A stretch of 64,000 bases of DNA from Basidiobolus meristosporus CBS 931.73 (GCA_002104905.1 MCFE01000140.1:1-64000); one strand, 5' to 3'; numbered from the stretch's first letter, positions 24,777-35,756 are shown. Made by a program: numbers and translations. Notes: generated by a model not told the origin, from the sequence alone.

Positions 24777-24970
24777 CTGGTTTCCTTCCCGACCGTTGGT
24801 CCTTGGTGTATCTCGTTCGAGCCACCCGTCCGCTCCGATCCGGTGTTCGCTCCCCCCCCCCTCCGCTCCCTCGTCGAGAATTTTTTTCATCTTTTTTCCT
24901 GGCCGGGTTAGTGGGAATCCCAACCGCGGATTGGATTTACCGAGGTGGGAAAGGGTGAAAGTAGGGATCA

Positions 24971-24988
24971 GGGTTAGGGTTAGGGTTA
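24971..24988 (+). promoter_or_regulatory. three TTAGGG-type telomere-like units upstream of QTRT1
   Basis: GGGTTAGGGTTAGGGTTA, about 195 bp upstream of the QTRT1 ATG; on the gene's strand it reads TAACCCTAACCCTAACCC. In fungi such motifs can be promoter sites for Tbf1-type Myb proteins. It is far too short to be a telomere. Confidence 0.5.
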
Positions 24989-25106
24989 AATGATCACCAG
25001 GATCCATTTATTGGGTAAACATACATGTATTATTGTTACGCGTTGAAGTCAATCGACTGGTTGACCTCGACACCTCTATCGGTATATACAAAACAACACC
25101 GTGGGA

Positions 25107-25949
25107 TCAGGGGGCGGCCGAATCCGTTTCAAACGACATACGAAAGTAGGGCAACGTGTCGGCCGGTCTCCACCACGAGGATGGGAAACGGCTCGGGGCC
25201 CTGGGCTTCTGTAGCTCCGACCGTAGAAACCCAAGGTGGCACTGGAAGCTCAGAGGGATCACCGCGCGCACCTCCGAGTGGGAGGTCGGGTGGTCGACCG
25301 GGACCTTCTCCACCAGGTAGGTCAGATGCCAGCAGTCCTTCACCACCTGGATGTTCATCCCGGTGGTGGTGAGGTTCAGGGGGTGGTGTTGGTAAGGCGG
25401 GGTGGGTCTCAGTCGACACACCGACCGCCATAGGTGGCATAGGTTGCGGGGCTTCGCGTGGTGGAACAGGTACTCCTCCCGTTTCAGGTGGAACGTGAGC
25501 CAATGCGTTTTCGGGTTGACGTGGACGGCGACCACGGTGCTTCGGAACGTCCCCACCTTGTCCTGTCCGAACTCCAGCACCGGAAGTCCTTGCTTACTGG
25601 GCCCCCCCTCCAGTAGTCGGCTCGCCTCCTCTAGCCTGTCCGTGGTGCAGTTCGACAGGTAGCTCACGAGGTGCGGGAATTTCATCGACTTCAATCCCGT
25701 CATGGTCCCGTAGTCGAGCCGTCCGCCGTGGTCTACGTCTTTCGTCGAGGTGATGAGTGAGCAAGGGGGCATGGGATTCTGGTGGGCAGGGTGGTGAGGG
25801 TCAAACGGAGCGAGTGTGCGTAGGTGTGGGTGTCGGTGGGAGCGCGTGTGTTGGAGGATCAGAGGATGGGTGAGTGGGTTGGATGCGCGCCCGAAGGGAA
25901 TAAATATCGACCCGAAGAAATTTTCGGGATCGATCGGTGGTGGGTGCAC
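25107..25949 (-). CDS. uncharacterised protein, GC-rich reading frame (up to 280 aa)
   Basis: An uninterrupted minus-strand frame. The first ATG is at 25,949; a second at 25,772 (MPPCSLITSTKDVDHGGRLDYG) begins a segment with more protein-like composition and may be the true start (222 aa). The middle part (LKSMKFPHLVSYLSNCTTDRLEEASRLL, LPVLEFGQDKVGTF) looks like a folded domain; no family was recognised. Other frames are also open here because of the high GC content, so coding status is uncertain. It runs in the same direction as QTRT1, 330 bp upstream of it, and a TTAGGG motif occurs upstream of its start as well. Confidence 0.45.
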   Translation of the reverse strand: MHPPPIDPENFFGSIFIPFGRASNPLTHPLILQHTRSHRHPHLRTLAPFDPHHPAHQNPMPPCSLITSTKDVDHGGRLDYGTMTGLKSMKFPHLVSYLSNCTTDRLEEASRLLEGGPSKQGLPVLEFGQDKVGTFRSTVVAVHVNPKTHWLTFHLKREEYLFHHAKPRNLCHLWRSVCRLRPTPPYQHHPLNLTTTGMNIQVVKDCWHLTYLVEKVPVDHPTSHSEVRAVIPLSFQCHLGFLRSELQKPRAPSRFPSSWWRPADTLPYFRMSFETDSAAP

Positions 25950-27041
25950 ATCGCATCCAAGTAGTCACCCATCCGACAGACGCCTTCCACTGATCTCAGA
26001 TCCGCCTCCAGTCGACCAATCCACTCGTCCCCAGTGGATCGCGAGCCTGGCCATCCCTACCCACTTACCACCCAGGGTTAGGGGGAATGTTGCTTGGGTG
26101 CACCTTCCATATCCGGCCGCCGGATCCCGTCCTTCCTCTGCTCCCACTGGATTCTCACCATACGCCAGGTCGGATTAGTCCAACCCTCGCCCCAACTCTG
26201 TGGGCGATCCATGTTGCTTCCGATGATCTCCACCGTCCTACCCGGGGACTGACCGTTCTGGATCCCCAAGGACCCGGAGACAACCATCCCACGGCCTGAT
26301 TTGGTACCGAGTTGCTGGTCCGAGCTTCGATCCTAGACCCGGACCCGGAGGATCGATCAGGCCGGTGCTTGGTGGGACCGGACCTCTTCCAGTGGGGGGG
26401 GGGAGGGAGTTTGGTGAGGGTGCATCGACCCGGCCTCTCCCAGTCACTTGTCTTTCCTGTTACCATCATCCACTCCACCCCCGGCTCTCCAGCACTCTTT
26501 CAGATGTTTGGGACACTGGGCTTTCTCCGTCTCTCGAGCCATACCCAAACCCAGAACCGGGTCCCACCACGACAGGTGCTCTTGGTGGGTAAGCCCGGGA
26601 TCTCCCAGTGCTGCACGCCCAATAAGAGAATGGCGGGATTGGATCGGGGAGGAATTGTGGGGACACCAAGTGGAATATCTGCCAGTCGCCTGGTAGGTTC
26701 CGACGGAGAGGCCGACCCATCGGTCCTTCAGGGGGATTGGCAGGTGTGGAAGGTGCGATCTATCATCCAGGTTTGGTGAAAGAGAAGTGGTCAGGTATGG
26801 GGGCATCTGGGCAGCCCTGAGACATCCTTGGTCGCACCAATGCTCAGGTCCAACTCCAACCCCAACCCCAACTCCGACCCACATCCACGGCCCTACATCA
26901 ACAATCCCGTTGGGTTCCTTGGGAATGGTCAAGGCACCGACGGTTGACTGCTGGTTTTGGTTGGAAATATCTCGTTGACACCTAAGCCATTCGCATCCCT
27001 TAAGTGTCTAACTGGCCGATTGCCAAGTGATCTACCACTCA
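25950..27041. other. GC-rich spacer without supported gene
   Basis: Many overlapping frames on both strands are open, as expected at high GC, and none shows a protein pattern. It contains a GGGTTAGGGGG motif (26,075-26,085), a run of ten G (26,394-26,403) and a short CCAACY-type repeat (26,851-26,874). At about 27,040 it changes abruptly to AT-rich transposon DNA. Confidence 0.5.
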
Positions 27042-27533
27042 TAAAAATGTGGGAGAGGAAGCCTTAAAGTACCAGAAGAAAGAACAAAGTGCCTTTAACT
27101 GCATTTGCCTTAATGTCAAAGACAAATGGCCAACCCAATGCTCAGGATCAAAAATGGCAACCAATGCCTGGAAATCATTAGAAGACACCTACCGGTCATG
27201 CTCAGCAGTTCAGAAAGAGTATCCTAGACAAAAACTCTTTACTACAAAGATGGTTCCGGGAGAAGAAATGAAATATCCAATCAAGAGGATTATCTTGTCA
27301 GTGGATAAAATGTTATCAGCAAGGGTATACACTGCCAATGAACACATGGTGGGGACCTTCTTGAATAGCCTGACTGACATGTTTCTGGACCTTGTATCAG
27401 CCCCAGAGTCCAGAACTGAAGATTTGACTTCACATCATGTATACAGAAGGCCCATGGATGAGGAATCAAGAAAATCAAGCACCAATAAGTAGGAAGAAGA
27501 AAGTGCTTCAATGAGCAATGACAACCACCAAAG
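27042..27533 (+). pseudogene. copia gag fragment
   Basis: Collinear with the gag region of the element at 35,993-40,669, starting at GTGGGAGAGGAAGCC in both. The frame (EEALKYQKKEQSAFNCICLNVKD...) has many substitutions and ends in TAG. It is cut at 27,534 by a copia-type LTR lying in the opposite orientation. Confidence 0.85.
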
Positions 27534-27878
27534 TGTTGTAGGATTCTTGGAGAGATTGGAAGTGACTGGGGAAACAAGTAGACCATGTGGGTTCACATAA
27601 TGATGTATTAAATGTCAAGGTAGTATTTATACTTTTACGTGGTCTTGACAAGACAAACTTGTAGAATATGCATGGGAAGATCCCAACAGCATGTGAGCAA
27701 AGTTAAAGGCCATTTAGACAACCTACCAAAATCTCATGTTCTGGGTACCTGGTTTTATGGTGAGAATATTCTGATGTCCCAATAAGTAATTTGGTCAGTA
27801 TTCTCTAGAATTTGTAGGTCACAATCTATGTGACTAAGCTGGGTGACTATTTAGTTTGAATTGAAGATTCTTACAACA
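27534..27878 (-). repeat. copia-type LTR, diverged
   Basis: Bounded by TGTTGTA on the left and TTACAACA on the right; read on the minus strand it starts TGTTGTAAGAATC and keeps the GGTACCCAGAACATGAGA landmark of the family LTR. Directly beyond its minus-strand 5' edge lies AGTAGGAG, matching the polypurine tract before the 3' LTR of the intact copy. So this is the 3' LTR of the copia element whose pol remains lie at 27,884-28,255 and 33,810-34,358. Confidence 0.8.
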
Positions 27879-27883
27879 CTCCT

Positions 27884-28255
27884 ACTAACTAAATACTCAT
27901 ATTAACTAATCCCAATTGTGTGCTAAGATATTCAAATATGTCATTAACCAATGGTTTGTTAAACATATCTGCAAGCATTTCATTTGTAGGATAGTAGGCT
28001 AAGTTAACTGAGCTGCTTTCTATAGCTTCATGTGTGAAATGATGTCTAATATCTATGTGCATAGTTCTTGCATGAAAAGCTGGATTTATACATATTTGTA
28101 TATATCCTTGATTATCCTGAAATAATATAGCAGGGGCCTTTTGACATGCATCCAGGTCTTTAAAAAGCTTTCCCAACCACATTGCTTCATTTGTAACCTC
28201 ACAGGTAGCCATATACTCTGTCTCTGTGATGGAACGTGTTATAGTTTGTGCCTTC
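27884..28255 (-). pseudogene. copia RNase H, C-terminal part (split by a DNA transposon)
   Basis: Minus-strand frame EYMATCEVTNEAMWLGKLFKDL ... FQDNQGYIQI ... HFTHEAIESSSVNLAYYPTNEMLADMFNKPL, the typical end of a copia polyprotein. Its upstream half continues at 33,810-34,358 on the other side of the Plavaka-like element. Confidence 0.88.
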
Positions 28256-28399
28256 CCCTATGAAAAATAATTTGGTCCCATGGGTGGATCCAATCCAGAT
28301 CAGCCATCAGGATCCCATTTGGGGACTGTCATAATACCAGCAGCATGGAATCAGTGACCCTCTTAACAATCTTATGACAGGATCACAACAGCATTTAGC

Positions 28400-31192
28400 T
28401 AATTTTACTGCCAAATAAAGTTAAAAAACTTGATGGGGTTTGATTGGTGCTGTAGCAATAAGTGCATGGCATTGTTGTCTTAATGCACTCTACAACTATT
28501 TTAAATGGATCTAACCAGCCAGTACATCCAATTGCCTTATATGGCAAGAAACTTGACGGTGTTTTGACAGCCTCATTGCAAATCTCTGATGGCATTATCA
28601 TGGCAGTATGCCAGCCTACAGCAAGTTCTGTACAATGATGCCATAGCAATTTACCAAATGGTATTTCCTTTTTCTACCTCCCCATTTGCAATTCATATTT
28701 TCCACTGTAGAATCACCCCTCCTTATTTGCTTACCCACCACTACCTTGGGTATTCTACCTATAGTTCAAATCAAAAAATTCTATGGCCTCTTGCTTACTA
28801 ACCTCTACAAATGTGCACACCTGCCACAATTGACATACTTCTATCACCTCAACTCTACAGCTTTTTAGTGTGATATTTGCAAATTTGCCATATACCTTGT
28901 ACTGCTGGTAACATATACATCTTGCAAGCATACGCTTGGTTGCTGCCACTTCTGTCATGAATACCTCCTGAATCTCCACAAATAACCTTTTGGTATTTAG
29001 CCAATATTTTCCTGTCCCTGCTGGATTCTAGTCCCCCTTATAGGTGCACTCTGGCTCTTGCTTGAGTGAATTCCGTATTGAATGGCATAGAAGTTGGCTT
29101 GTGACCCTGAGAAACATGGCATACTTAGGTAGAGCTTTCCTAACAATAATTAGTTGCTTGTTGCACCTAACCCAACTTTGCATTACTTAACTGATTACCC
29201 ACACATTGGGGCTGCTTAGCTTCTTATTGCCATAAGCATAGGTTTCTCCATGTGCACATCTGTCCTCAGTATTTTCCAACTCTTCCTGGCTGTCCTCCAT
29301 TTACCAACTTATCACATCCATCACAGACTTGAAGGTAATATTCTTGATGAGATTGAGATATGGTAGTACCTGCAACTTGACTTGTCTTCCTATCTCCCCA
29401 CCAATCCACTCCATAGGAAGCTCCCAAAAGGTGAAGCAAGGCCCAATATTCTCCATACACCAAGAAAGATGGAGTAGAGAATGGATGCAGTAGCTACAGA
29501 GATCTATGTTTTCAGCTTTATGTGTGTAGTAGAGCTGCTCCAATCCCATTACAAACTCCTTGCACAACAGCAGTAGATGTGCCAAGTTAGGATTAATGAC
29601 CCGCTTCTGGATATATATTCTACAATGTCCACATATGACTCCCAATGCTTCCAATGTGCCCTTGGTAGGAATGGCTTCAGAACACCACTTGAATAAATAC
29701 ATATCCAGTTCATCCAGTCTTTGCATTTGTATTGTCACATATGTGTATGAATATTGATTGGGGCCCATGAGAAGTGCTTAGGGTAGCAGATACTCTGTAA
29801 TATTGTACCAGTTCTTTCAAATTTCCCCAGTATGCAGAAGGGCTCATTTAGCATGAAATGCCCCATGTACAATTTAGTCATCAGTATAGGGATATTGTTG
29901 AAAAGCAAATGCATTGCTCCCATTGCAAAGCTATTGCTCCAACGGATACCCTCTTTTGTAAGTAACTCCAGCTTCCAATTAATTCCATATTCCAACCAAT
30001 AGCTTATAGCTTGCCAACTTTGCTGCAATCTCATACTGACTTTGGTACATTCTCTCCATGGGAAGATGATATTCTTAGTGTTGGTGTTTGGGTAATAATA
30101 ATGTGTGTGAGCTATGGAGTAAGTCCCCTGGATCTCACACATTCAACAGCAATACCATCCATTGTGCCCAGAAAAGCCAGCTATCTTGCTGATGGCTGGG
30201 GTATCTCCAATGCAGATAATAATATGCACTTTGACATGATGGCTGTTTACTGTTATCCCACTGGAAAGCATACAAAACTCATCCAGCAATGGAGACAGGT
30301 AGCTATCCAGGTTGGATGGCAATATAGGCCTATATACCAGTGAGACTACCATCAGATTTCTGCTCTTATACTGTTAGAGTGGTGGCAGATTCATGTTGAT
30401 GAGAATCAGTGGCCAGCAGGATTTGCAGGTAGAGTACTTGTTTAATGTGAATCCATCAGGTGCCAAGGCAAAGGCATAGTCATATATACCATCAAAGTAG
30501 CCCTTACTTCTTAGCTGTTTGTAACATTTACCATCTAATATACTGGATATATTTGTGCTTGATTGACACTGAGTGCAGTACTTTATAGCTTTGCAATATT
30601 TGTTGGACTGCATGAGCTTCTTTAGATGGGGTATTACTGGAATATATCCAGAGTGTGAGCAATGTTTTTCCTCAATGGTGGTGGATTCCTGACAACTTGG
30701 ACATGTTACAATGGTGGCATTTTTGGATGTGAATGCCATGCAACTGTTAACACATGCTGGAATCAGGACAGTCTCTGGGTCATATGTTGCCAGCCACACA
30801 AGGGTTGTCCACTTGCACCATATATATTGCAGGTTGCATCCCAAGATGATTTTTGCAAGAAGTAGTAATAAATCCTCAAAGCCCCCATTACTGATATTAG
30901 GGGAAATGCACAACTTCTCTAGCCACAACATTACATCATTCACCAGTAGATGATTTAATGGGCTTACTTGGCTCCATAAAGTATCCTTGGCATTTGTTTC
31001 AATGGGTACTGTCACAAAGACAGCCATGTGCAAGTATAGAAGTATTAACTGGCTGGCAAGATAATATTGGTACAGTAGTGACTGATCAATGGTCAAATAT
31101 GCCTTGTGTAGCAAAACACTGGCTGTGATCTTTGTAATACTTCCTATGCTTTTGCAGTGCTCCATGGCTGATAGCATTGCTACAATGGCCAT
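28400..31192 (-). pseudogene. Plavaka-like transposase (copy P1), decayed
   Basis: Cuts and moves the surrounding transposon. The 5' part (31,192-30,374) is open for 272 codons and ends with the segment YFDGIYDYAFALAPDGFTLNK ... CWPLILINMNLPP, a hallmark of Plavaka/tnp2-type transposases (D-x-A-L-x-x-x-x-DGF, then WPLLLINYNLPPE). After a stop, another frame gives IGDTPAISKIAGFSGHN followed by MCEI, the conserved GDxPAxSKxxGxxGHN block with its Cys-rich follow-up. A CPSCQ/CTQCQ Cys cluster lies before the DGF block. At least a dozen stops and shifts follow towards 28,400. Homologous pieces occur at 42,513-43,403 and 51,938-53,115. Confidence 0.82.
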
Positions 31193-31467
31193 ATGGTCTT
31201 TTTTCTCTTCTCTTGCAGCGTTGAATCAAAGTAGTCTTGTCCATGAGGCAAACAGCTTGACCTTCATTTACATGACACTATTATATCACTTTTTGTTCAA
31301 TACTCATGTGAAGTTAAGACAGTCTTGTATTTGAGACATTGCACCTACATGAATGTAAGATTCAATGATGACCTGCCATAGTAAGCATTATAAATACAGT
31401 TGTGGCACCACATACACACTTATATGTAAAACTGTCTCCCCTTTGGTTTGACTCACTTCAATATATA
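31193..31467. promoter_or_regulatory. bidirectional spacer between transposase and partner gene
   Basis: About 275 bp separate the two divergent starts. The same spacer is recognisable at about 50,944-51,300 (reversed) and, for the partner-gene side, around 42,320-42,440, so it is a conserved part of the element and must contain both promoters. Confidence 0.55.
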
Positions 31468-33351
31468 TGCCACCAAAAAAAAAGCAAAGTTGTCTGGTTC
31501 TCAGCCAAACCCCACAGCTGACAGTAGCAGAAAAATCATTGGACAACAGCTTGCTTTGACATTCAGTGCAACAAGCGGGGCTACATCCAAAAAAGGCCTT
31601 GTTGACAGTGTGCCCACCAAAGGTAATAATGAAGACTCTTCAGGCTCTCAGTCAAGTAGGCAACTGAGAACCTCTGCAGAGCTGCAAGCTGACCATTATG
31701 CTCAGGCAGATGAGAGTGTAGCAAATGCAGTACCCTCAGTTGAAGACCAGCAAGTGGCCATCATAACATCACCATCACCCATATTAGCAAGTATGCTGCC
31801 AGCTCATACCAAAGCTTTAATGAAGTAATCAGGTGCAGTGGCTGATAGGATAGATGCTATGGCCTAGAGAAATCAGGAAATAGCCCAGAAACAGGATGAG
31901 CAGATAGGACATGTAGAGCAATCAATATTGCAGGTAGAGAAAGCAGTATCTTTACTGCAAAGAAGGAACTCAAGTAGCTCAATGTCACATCCAAGAATTG
32001 GGCCATTTCCCAATGTAACAGCAGAGATACACCATACAGTCTATAAAGTTCAACAACAGTGCCCAAAGATAAAGCCCACAGAAAAACCTATCACAGCATT
32101 GGAAGGAGACAATGAGGTGTTTATACCAAAGCCTAAAAATCCAAGACATTGAAGATCTGTAGGAGTTGTTGAGTGCAATGATAAAGAGTGGGCTAATATT
32201 CAAGAGGCTGTTAGAAGTCTAGCACACCATCACCTTAAGGCCACCCTACCATGGGACAATCAGGAACTCAAGGCCAAGCAGAATGCAGTTGACTTGCTCC
32301 ATGAGCATTATCCTGGACTCAAACAGGAAAAAAGACTTTGGGTCAGCATTGCTATGCTATGAGAGTATCTTAAGAGCAGCAGAAACTATCAAAGGCAGAA
32401 GTACAAGGGCACTATGGCTAAAAACCTGCAGCCTTCTCAAGAGCCTGTTACAAGCAGGGCCAAAAGATCCAAACAAGCATCAACAAGATAGCCGGTAGCT
32501 GGAAGAGTGCCAATAAGGGAAAAGCAGGCAGACACAGATGCACCAGCACAACATTTATCAAGCAAAAAGCGTATTACCACTCAACAAGCACTCAGTCAAA
32601 GTAGCAGTCAAGTACCTGGCAGTGATAAAAACCAGCAGCTTCCTCAGGAGCCTGTCACAACTACAGCTAAGAGCTCAAAACAAGCAGAAAAGAAATGTCA
32701 GGCCGCCAGGTGAGTGCCAGCCAGGGACAAGAAGGCCAAAACAGAGGTGTCAGAGCAGAATTTATCAAGGAGAAAACATATTTCATTACAAGAAGCACTC
32801 AGACAAAGTAGCAGTGAAAGACTGGGTAGTGATAAAGGAAAAGGCAAAGGGAAAAATGTTCACCCAAGACTGAGACAGGGAAGCATACAAAAAAAGCTGC
32901 AGTTCTTGCCAATTAACACCATAAGCCCAAAGCATACTGAGTCCCATCATAGCCAAGATGAATTACCAACAAGAAAACAGCTGCTTTCACAAGAGCTGGA
33001 AGTGCAGGCAGTTGAGCTACAATCCAGCTAGGTAGGGGAGTTTGCAGAGAAAGGCAATTTGTCTACCACAGCCTCCACATCATCCATTGTTGACAGAGGG
33101 GAGTTCCCACTGACAGACAAGGCTACAATGTCAGGAACTCAAAAGACTATCACAATGCCTTCAGTGAGTTTTTGCAACATTAATGGGTGCACCAAGTGGT
33201 TGCATCACTTCTTCAAGAGCAGTGCTCAAGAAAACACACTTGAATATTGCAAGGATTTATTGCAAAGACTGGCAGGTGAGGTGCTAGACCTTGTAATGCC
33301 AGCTGAAGCCCAGGATGTGTGGGAACCAGAGCATCACAGCAGAAATACTTA
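31468..33351 (+). pseudogene. Plavaka-element partner gene (copy P1), unknown family, about 630 aa, decayed
   Basis: The start MPPKxKxKLSGSQPN is shared with the copy at 50,943, where it is intact; here one extra A in a nine-A run puts the ATG out of frame. The order is a polar N-terminus, a coiled-coil-like stretch (NQEIAQKQDEQIGHVEQ), and a conserved central block (CPKIKPTEKPI, ECNDKEWANIQEAVRSLA, LLHEHYPG). Then come two basic repeats of about 67 residues (VPxRxKxAxT ... LSxxxxIxxQEALxQSSS), and a C-terminal block (HFFKSSAQEN ... LLQRLAGEVLDL). The last block lacks about 55 bp that are present in the copy ending at 54,317. Several stops look like CAG to TAG changes. No known domain was recognised; the basic repeats suggest nucleic-acid binding. 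Confidence 0.7.
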
Positions 33352-33809
33352 GTGAGTGGTGCATTTTAATGGAGTTACTTGCTGAGTGTGGGGTTGGGCT
33401 TAATGTTAGTTCAGGGTACAAGGACTTATATAGGTCAATACAATTGGCAATTTAGATACAACTGAAGTTCAATGGAAATAAGTCAATTTGTACACATAAA
33501 AAGTAAGAGAAACAGTTGAGTCAGAAAGCAAGGAGTGTGAAAAAGAGGCAATAGCCAATCAATGTACACAAACATAGGTGATCAAGTGTCTGGGATCAGA
33601 AAGTGCGCAAATTGGCAGGGAACCAATCAAAAGCCACTAATATATCATTGGGATAAAATATTTTGACTAAGTTTTTAGTGAAATCTGGGGTGTAATTATT
33701 TTTTGACAGTCTGAGCCTGGCTTCCTGACAGGATCAGTACCTCTTAGTCACAGGACTTTAAATTTGTGACAGCCTTTTGATGGGATCATCTTAATAATTT
33801 ATTTTAGGG

Positions 33810-34358
33810 TTTCTGGATTTCCATCAAATTGCTCCTTTGTAGTAAAGAATGATGTATCCTGTGGTACATCTTCTGTCTTCTATGATTTGTCACCAATCAG
33901 CATCAGAGTATCCCACAAGATCTTGTTCTGAACCCTTATAGGTGTACCTTAAGCAGATATCAGTAGTTCCTTTTAGGTATCTAAAAATCCACTTAACTAC
34001 TGCAATATGATCAGATCTATGGTTCCAATTGTACTGGCTGACAACTCCCACTGAATATGAGATATCTGGACATGTTCTAAGCATGATGTACATCAGACTG
34101 CCAACCATTGACTGATAAGGAAAGTCAAGGCTTTCAGATGGCACCAAGCTCAGTTGATCTAGTTGAGTTGTGATCAAGTTAAGATTTGTCTGCATTGGGT
34201 TAGTAGCAGGTTTATAGTCTTCCATTTGGTACTTCTTTGGTATATCTTGAACATACTAGGATTGGCTTAAGGAGATGATATGGATATCTCTGTCTATGGA
34301 GAATTTCATCACTTGGTAGTAACTTTGCTCTCCTAGATGAGACATCTTGAACTTCTTA
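33810..34358 (-). pseudogene. copia reverse transcriptase/RNase H fragment (N-terminal side of the split copy)
   Basis: Minus-strand frame with KFKMSHLGE, MEDYKPATNPMQ, QSMVGSLMYIMLRTCPDISYSVGVVSQ, KWIFRYLKGTTDI and GYSDADW, collinear with 39,400-39,930 of the intact copy. One end joins the P1 transposon, the other the right end of copy P2. Confidence 0.88.
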
Positions 34359-35443
34359 CCCTATGAAAAAATAGTAGTGATGATCCCATCAGAAGACCAT
34401 TACAAGCTTTAAGTCCTATAACTAAGAGGCATTGATGCCATTAGAACACTTTGTTACAACCACTGAAAGAAAATTGCATCTCAAATTTCATCAAAAACTT
34501 GATCATAATTCTCATTACAGCAGCTTCCTATTTGCTGCTGAATTGTTCTCTGCCATTCCTCACACTTTCTGATCCCAGGCACTAAATCATCTCCTATGTT
34601 TGTGTTCATTAATTGGCTATTGCCTCTGTATAACACTGCTTACTTCTTGATGCAACTAAAGCTTAACTTTTTTGTGCATAAAAGTTAGTTTATTTCCAAT
34701 GAATATGCTGTTGTGGCTGAATTGTAGATTTTACAGACCTATACAAGTCCCTATTCCTAACAATACATCCTGGTCTTCTCATAACACTACAGGATCTAGC
34801 TCCTCCTCTTCCAGTCTTTGCAATAAATCCTTGTGGTATTCATGTGTTTTTCTTGTGCACTGCTCTTGAGAAAGTGCTGCATCCTCTTGCTGTGCCCATT
34901 ACTGTTGCAAAATTCACTGTAGGCATTTTGGTAGTCCTCTAATTTCTTGATGTTGCTGCTTTGCATGCCAGCAGGACCGCCTTTCTATCTTTAATAGGGG
35001 ATGCAGAGGCTGTGGTAGACAAAGTGCCTTTCTCTGCAAACTCATCTACCTCACTTGAGTGTGGCTCAGCAGGCTGTACTTTCAACTGTTGTGAGATCAG
35101 CTATAGTCTTGTTTGTAATTTTTCTTGGGTATTTTGGGATTCATACCACTTAAAGTCAACTATTCTATTCGTGAGAGCTGCAGCTTTTTCTCACATTACC
35201 CTTCCTCTGGTTTGGGTAGACTTTTTTACCTATACCTTAACATCCACCTTATCTTTATCACTGCCAGGTCTCTCACCACCATGTTGACTGCAGGCTACTG
35301 GTATTTTACTACATTTACTCCTTGATAAATGCTGCACAGCTGCATCTACCTGCTTGCCCCTAACTAGTACTCTTCAAGCTACCTGACTTTTCTTTACTGC
35401 TTTTTGAAGGTTTGGCCTTACTTGTAACAGGTGCTTGAGGAAA
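34359..35443 (-). mobile_element. Plavaka-like copy P2, terminal part with 3' half of the partner gene
   Basis: Begins with CCCTATGAAAAAATAGTAG, the terminal inverted repeat, then the subterminal sequence shared with P1. The minus strand encodes degraded C-terminal partner-gene motifs (HFLKSSAQE at about 34,870). It stops abruptly at 35,443 in the sequence for L-P-Q-E-P, where LTR-B is inserted; the other half resumes at 41,345. Confidence 0.72.
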
Positions 35444-35756
35444 TGTTGTGTTGTATTATGATAAGTTTGGGGCTTGTTCTACAATGTAGAAGCTAATCAA
35501 CAATATACAACAACTTCTAGTATGCTAATACTGATATAGTTTTTTGGGAGTTTGATATACCAATATAAGATATAACTTTCACTAATTTCCTCAATCTTAG
35601 GCTCAAAATATACTGTAGGCAGTGTTTATCACTTCTACAGTAGTGTTCTGACCTTCTGTTGACTAATGGGCTTATTTGCTTTTATAGTAACTTTTCCTTA
35701 TTTGGAAGTCACTTTCCTTTCTGGGAAAATATTTCCTAATATGGAAATTCTGAACT

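Larger units (their letters stand above)
28256..33809. mobile_element. Plavaka/EnSpm-like DNA transposon copy P1, about 5.55 kb, two divergent genes
   Basis: The left end reads CCCTATGAAAAATAATTTGG and the right end, on the minus strand, CCCTAAAATAAATTATTAAG; related ends are seen at 34,359, 42,513 and 54,756. The element interrupts the RNase H of a copia element: removing it and one TT pair rejoins the codons in phase and restores the family pattern N/K-S-R-K ... TEAEYM. It carries a transposase on the minus strand, a spacer of about 275 bp, and a partner gene on the plus strand. GACAGGATCA and GGATCCCAT motifs are repeated near both ends, as subterminal repeats are in CACTA-type elements. 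Confidence 0.8.

Noticed and set aside
24971-24988. TTAGGG repeat as a chromosome end or fusion point.
   Set aside because: Only three units, within a promoter-sized gap between genes; sequence continues normally on both sides.
25950-26990. Several open frames of 60-160 codons on both strands.
   Set aside because: High GC makes stops rare in all frames; none has a protein-like pattern, homology motif or splice signals.
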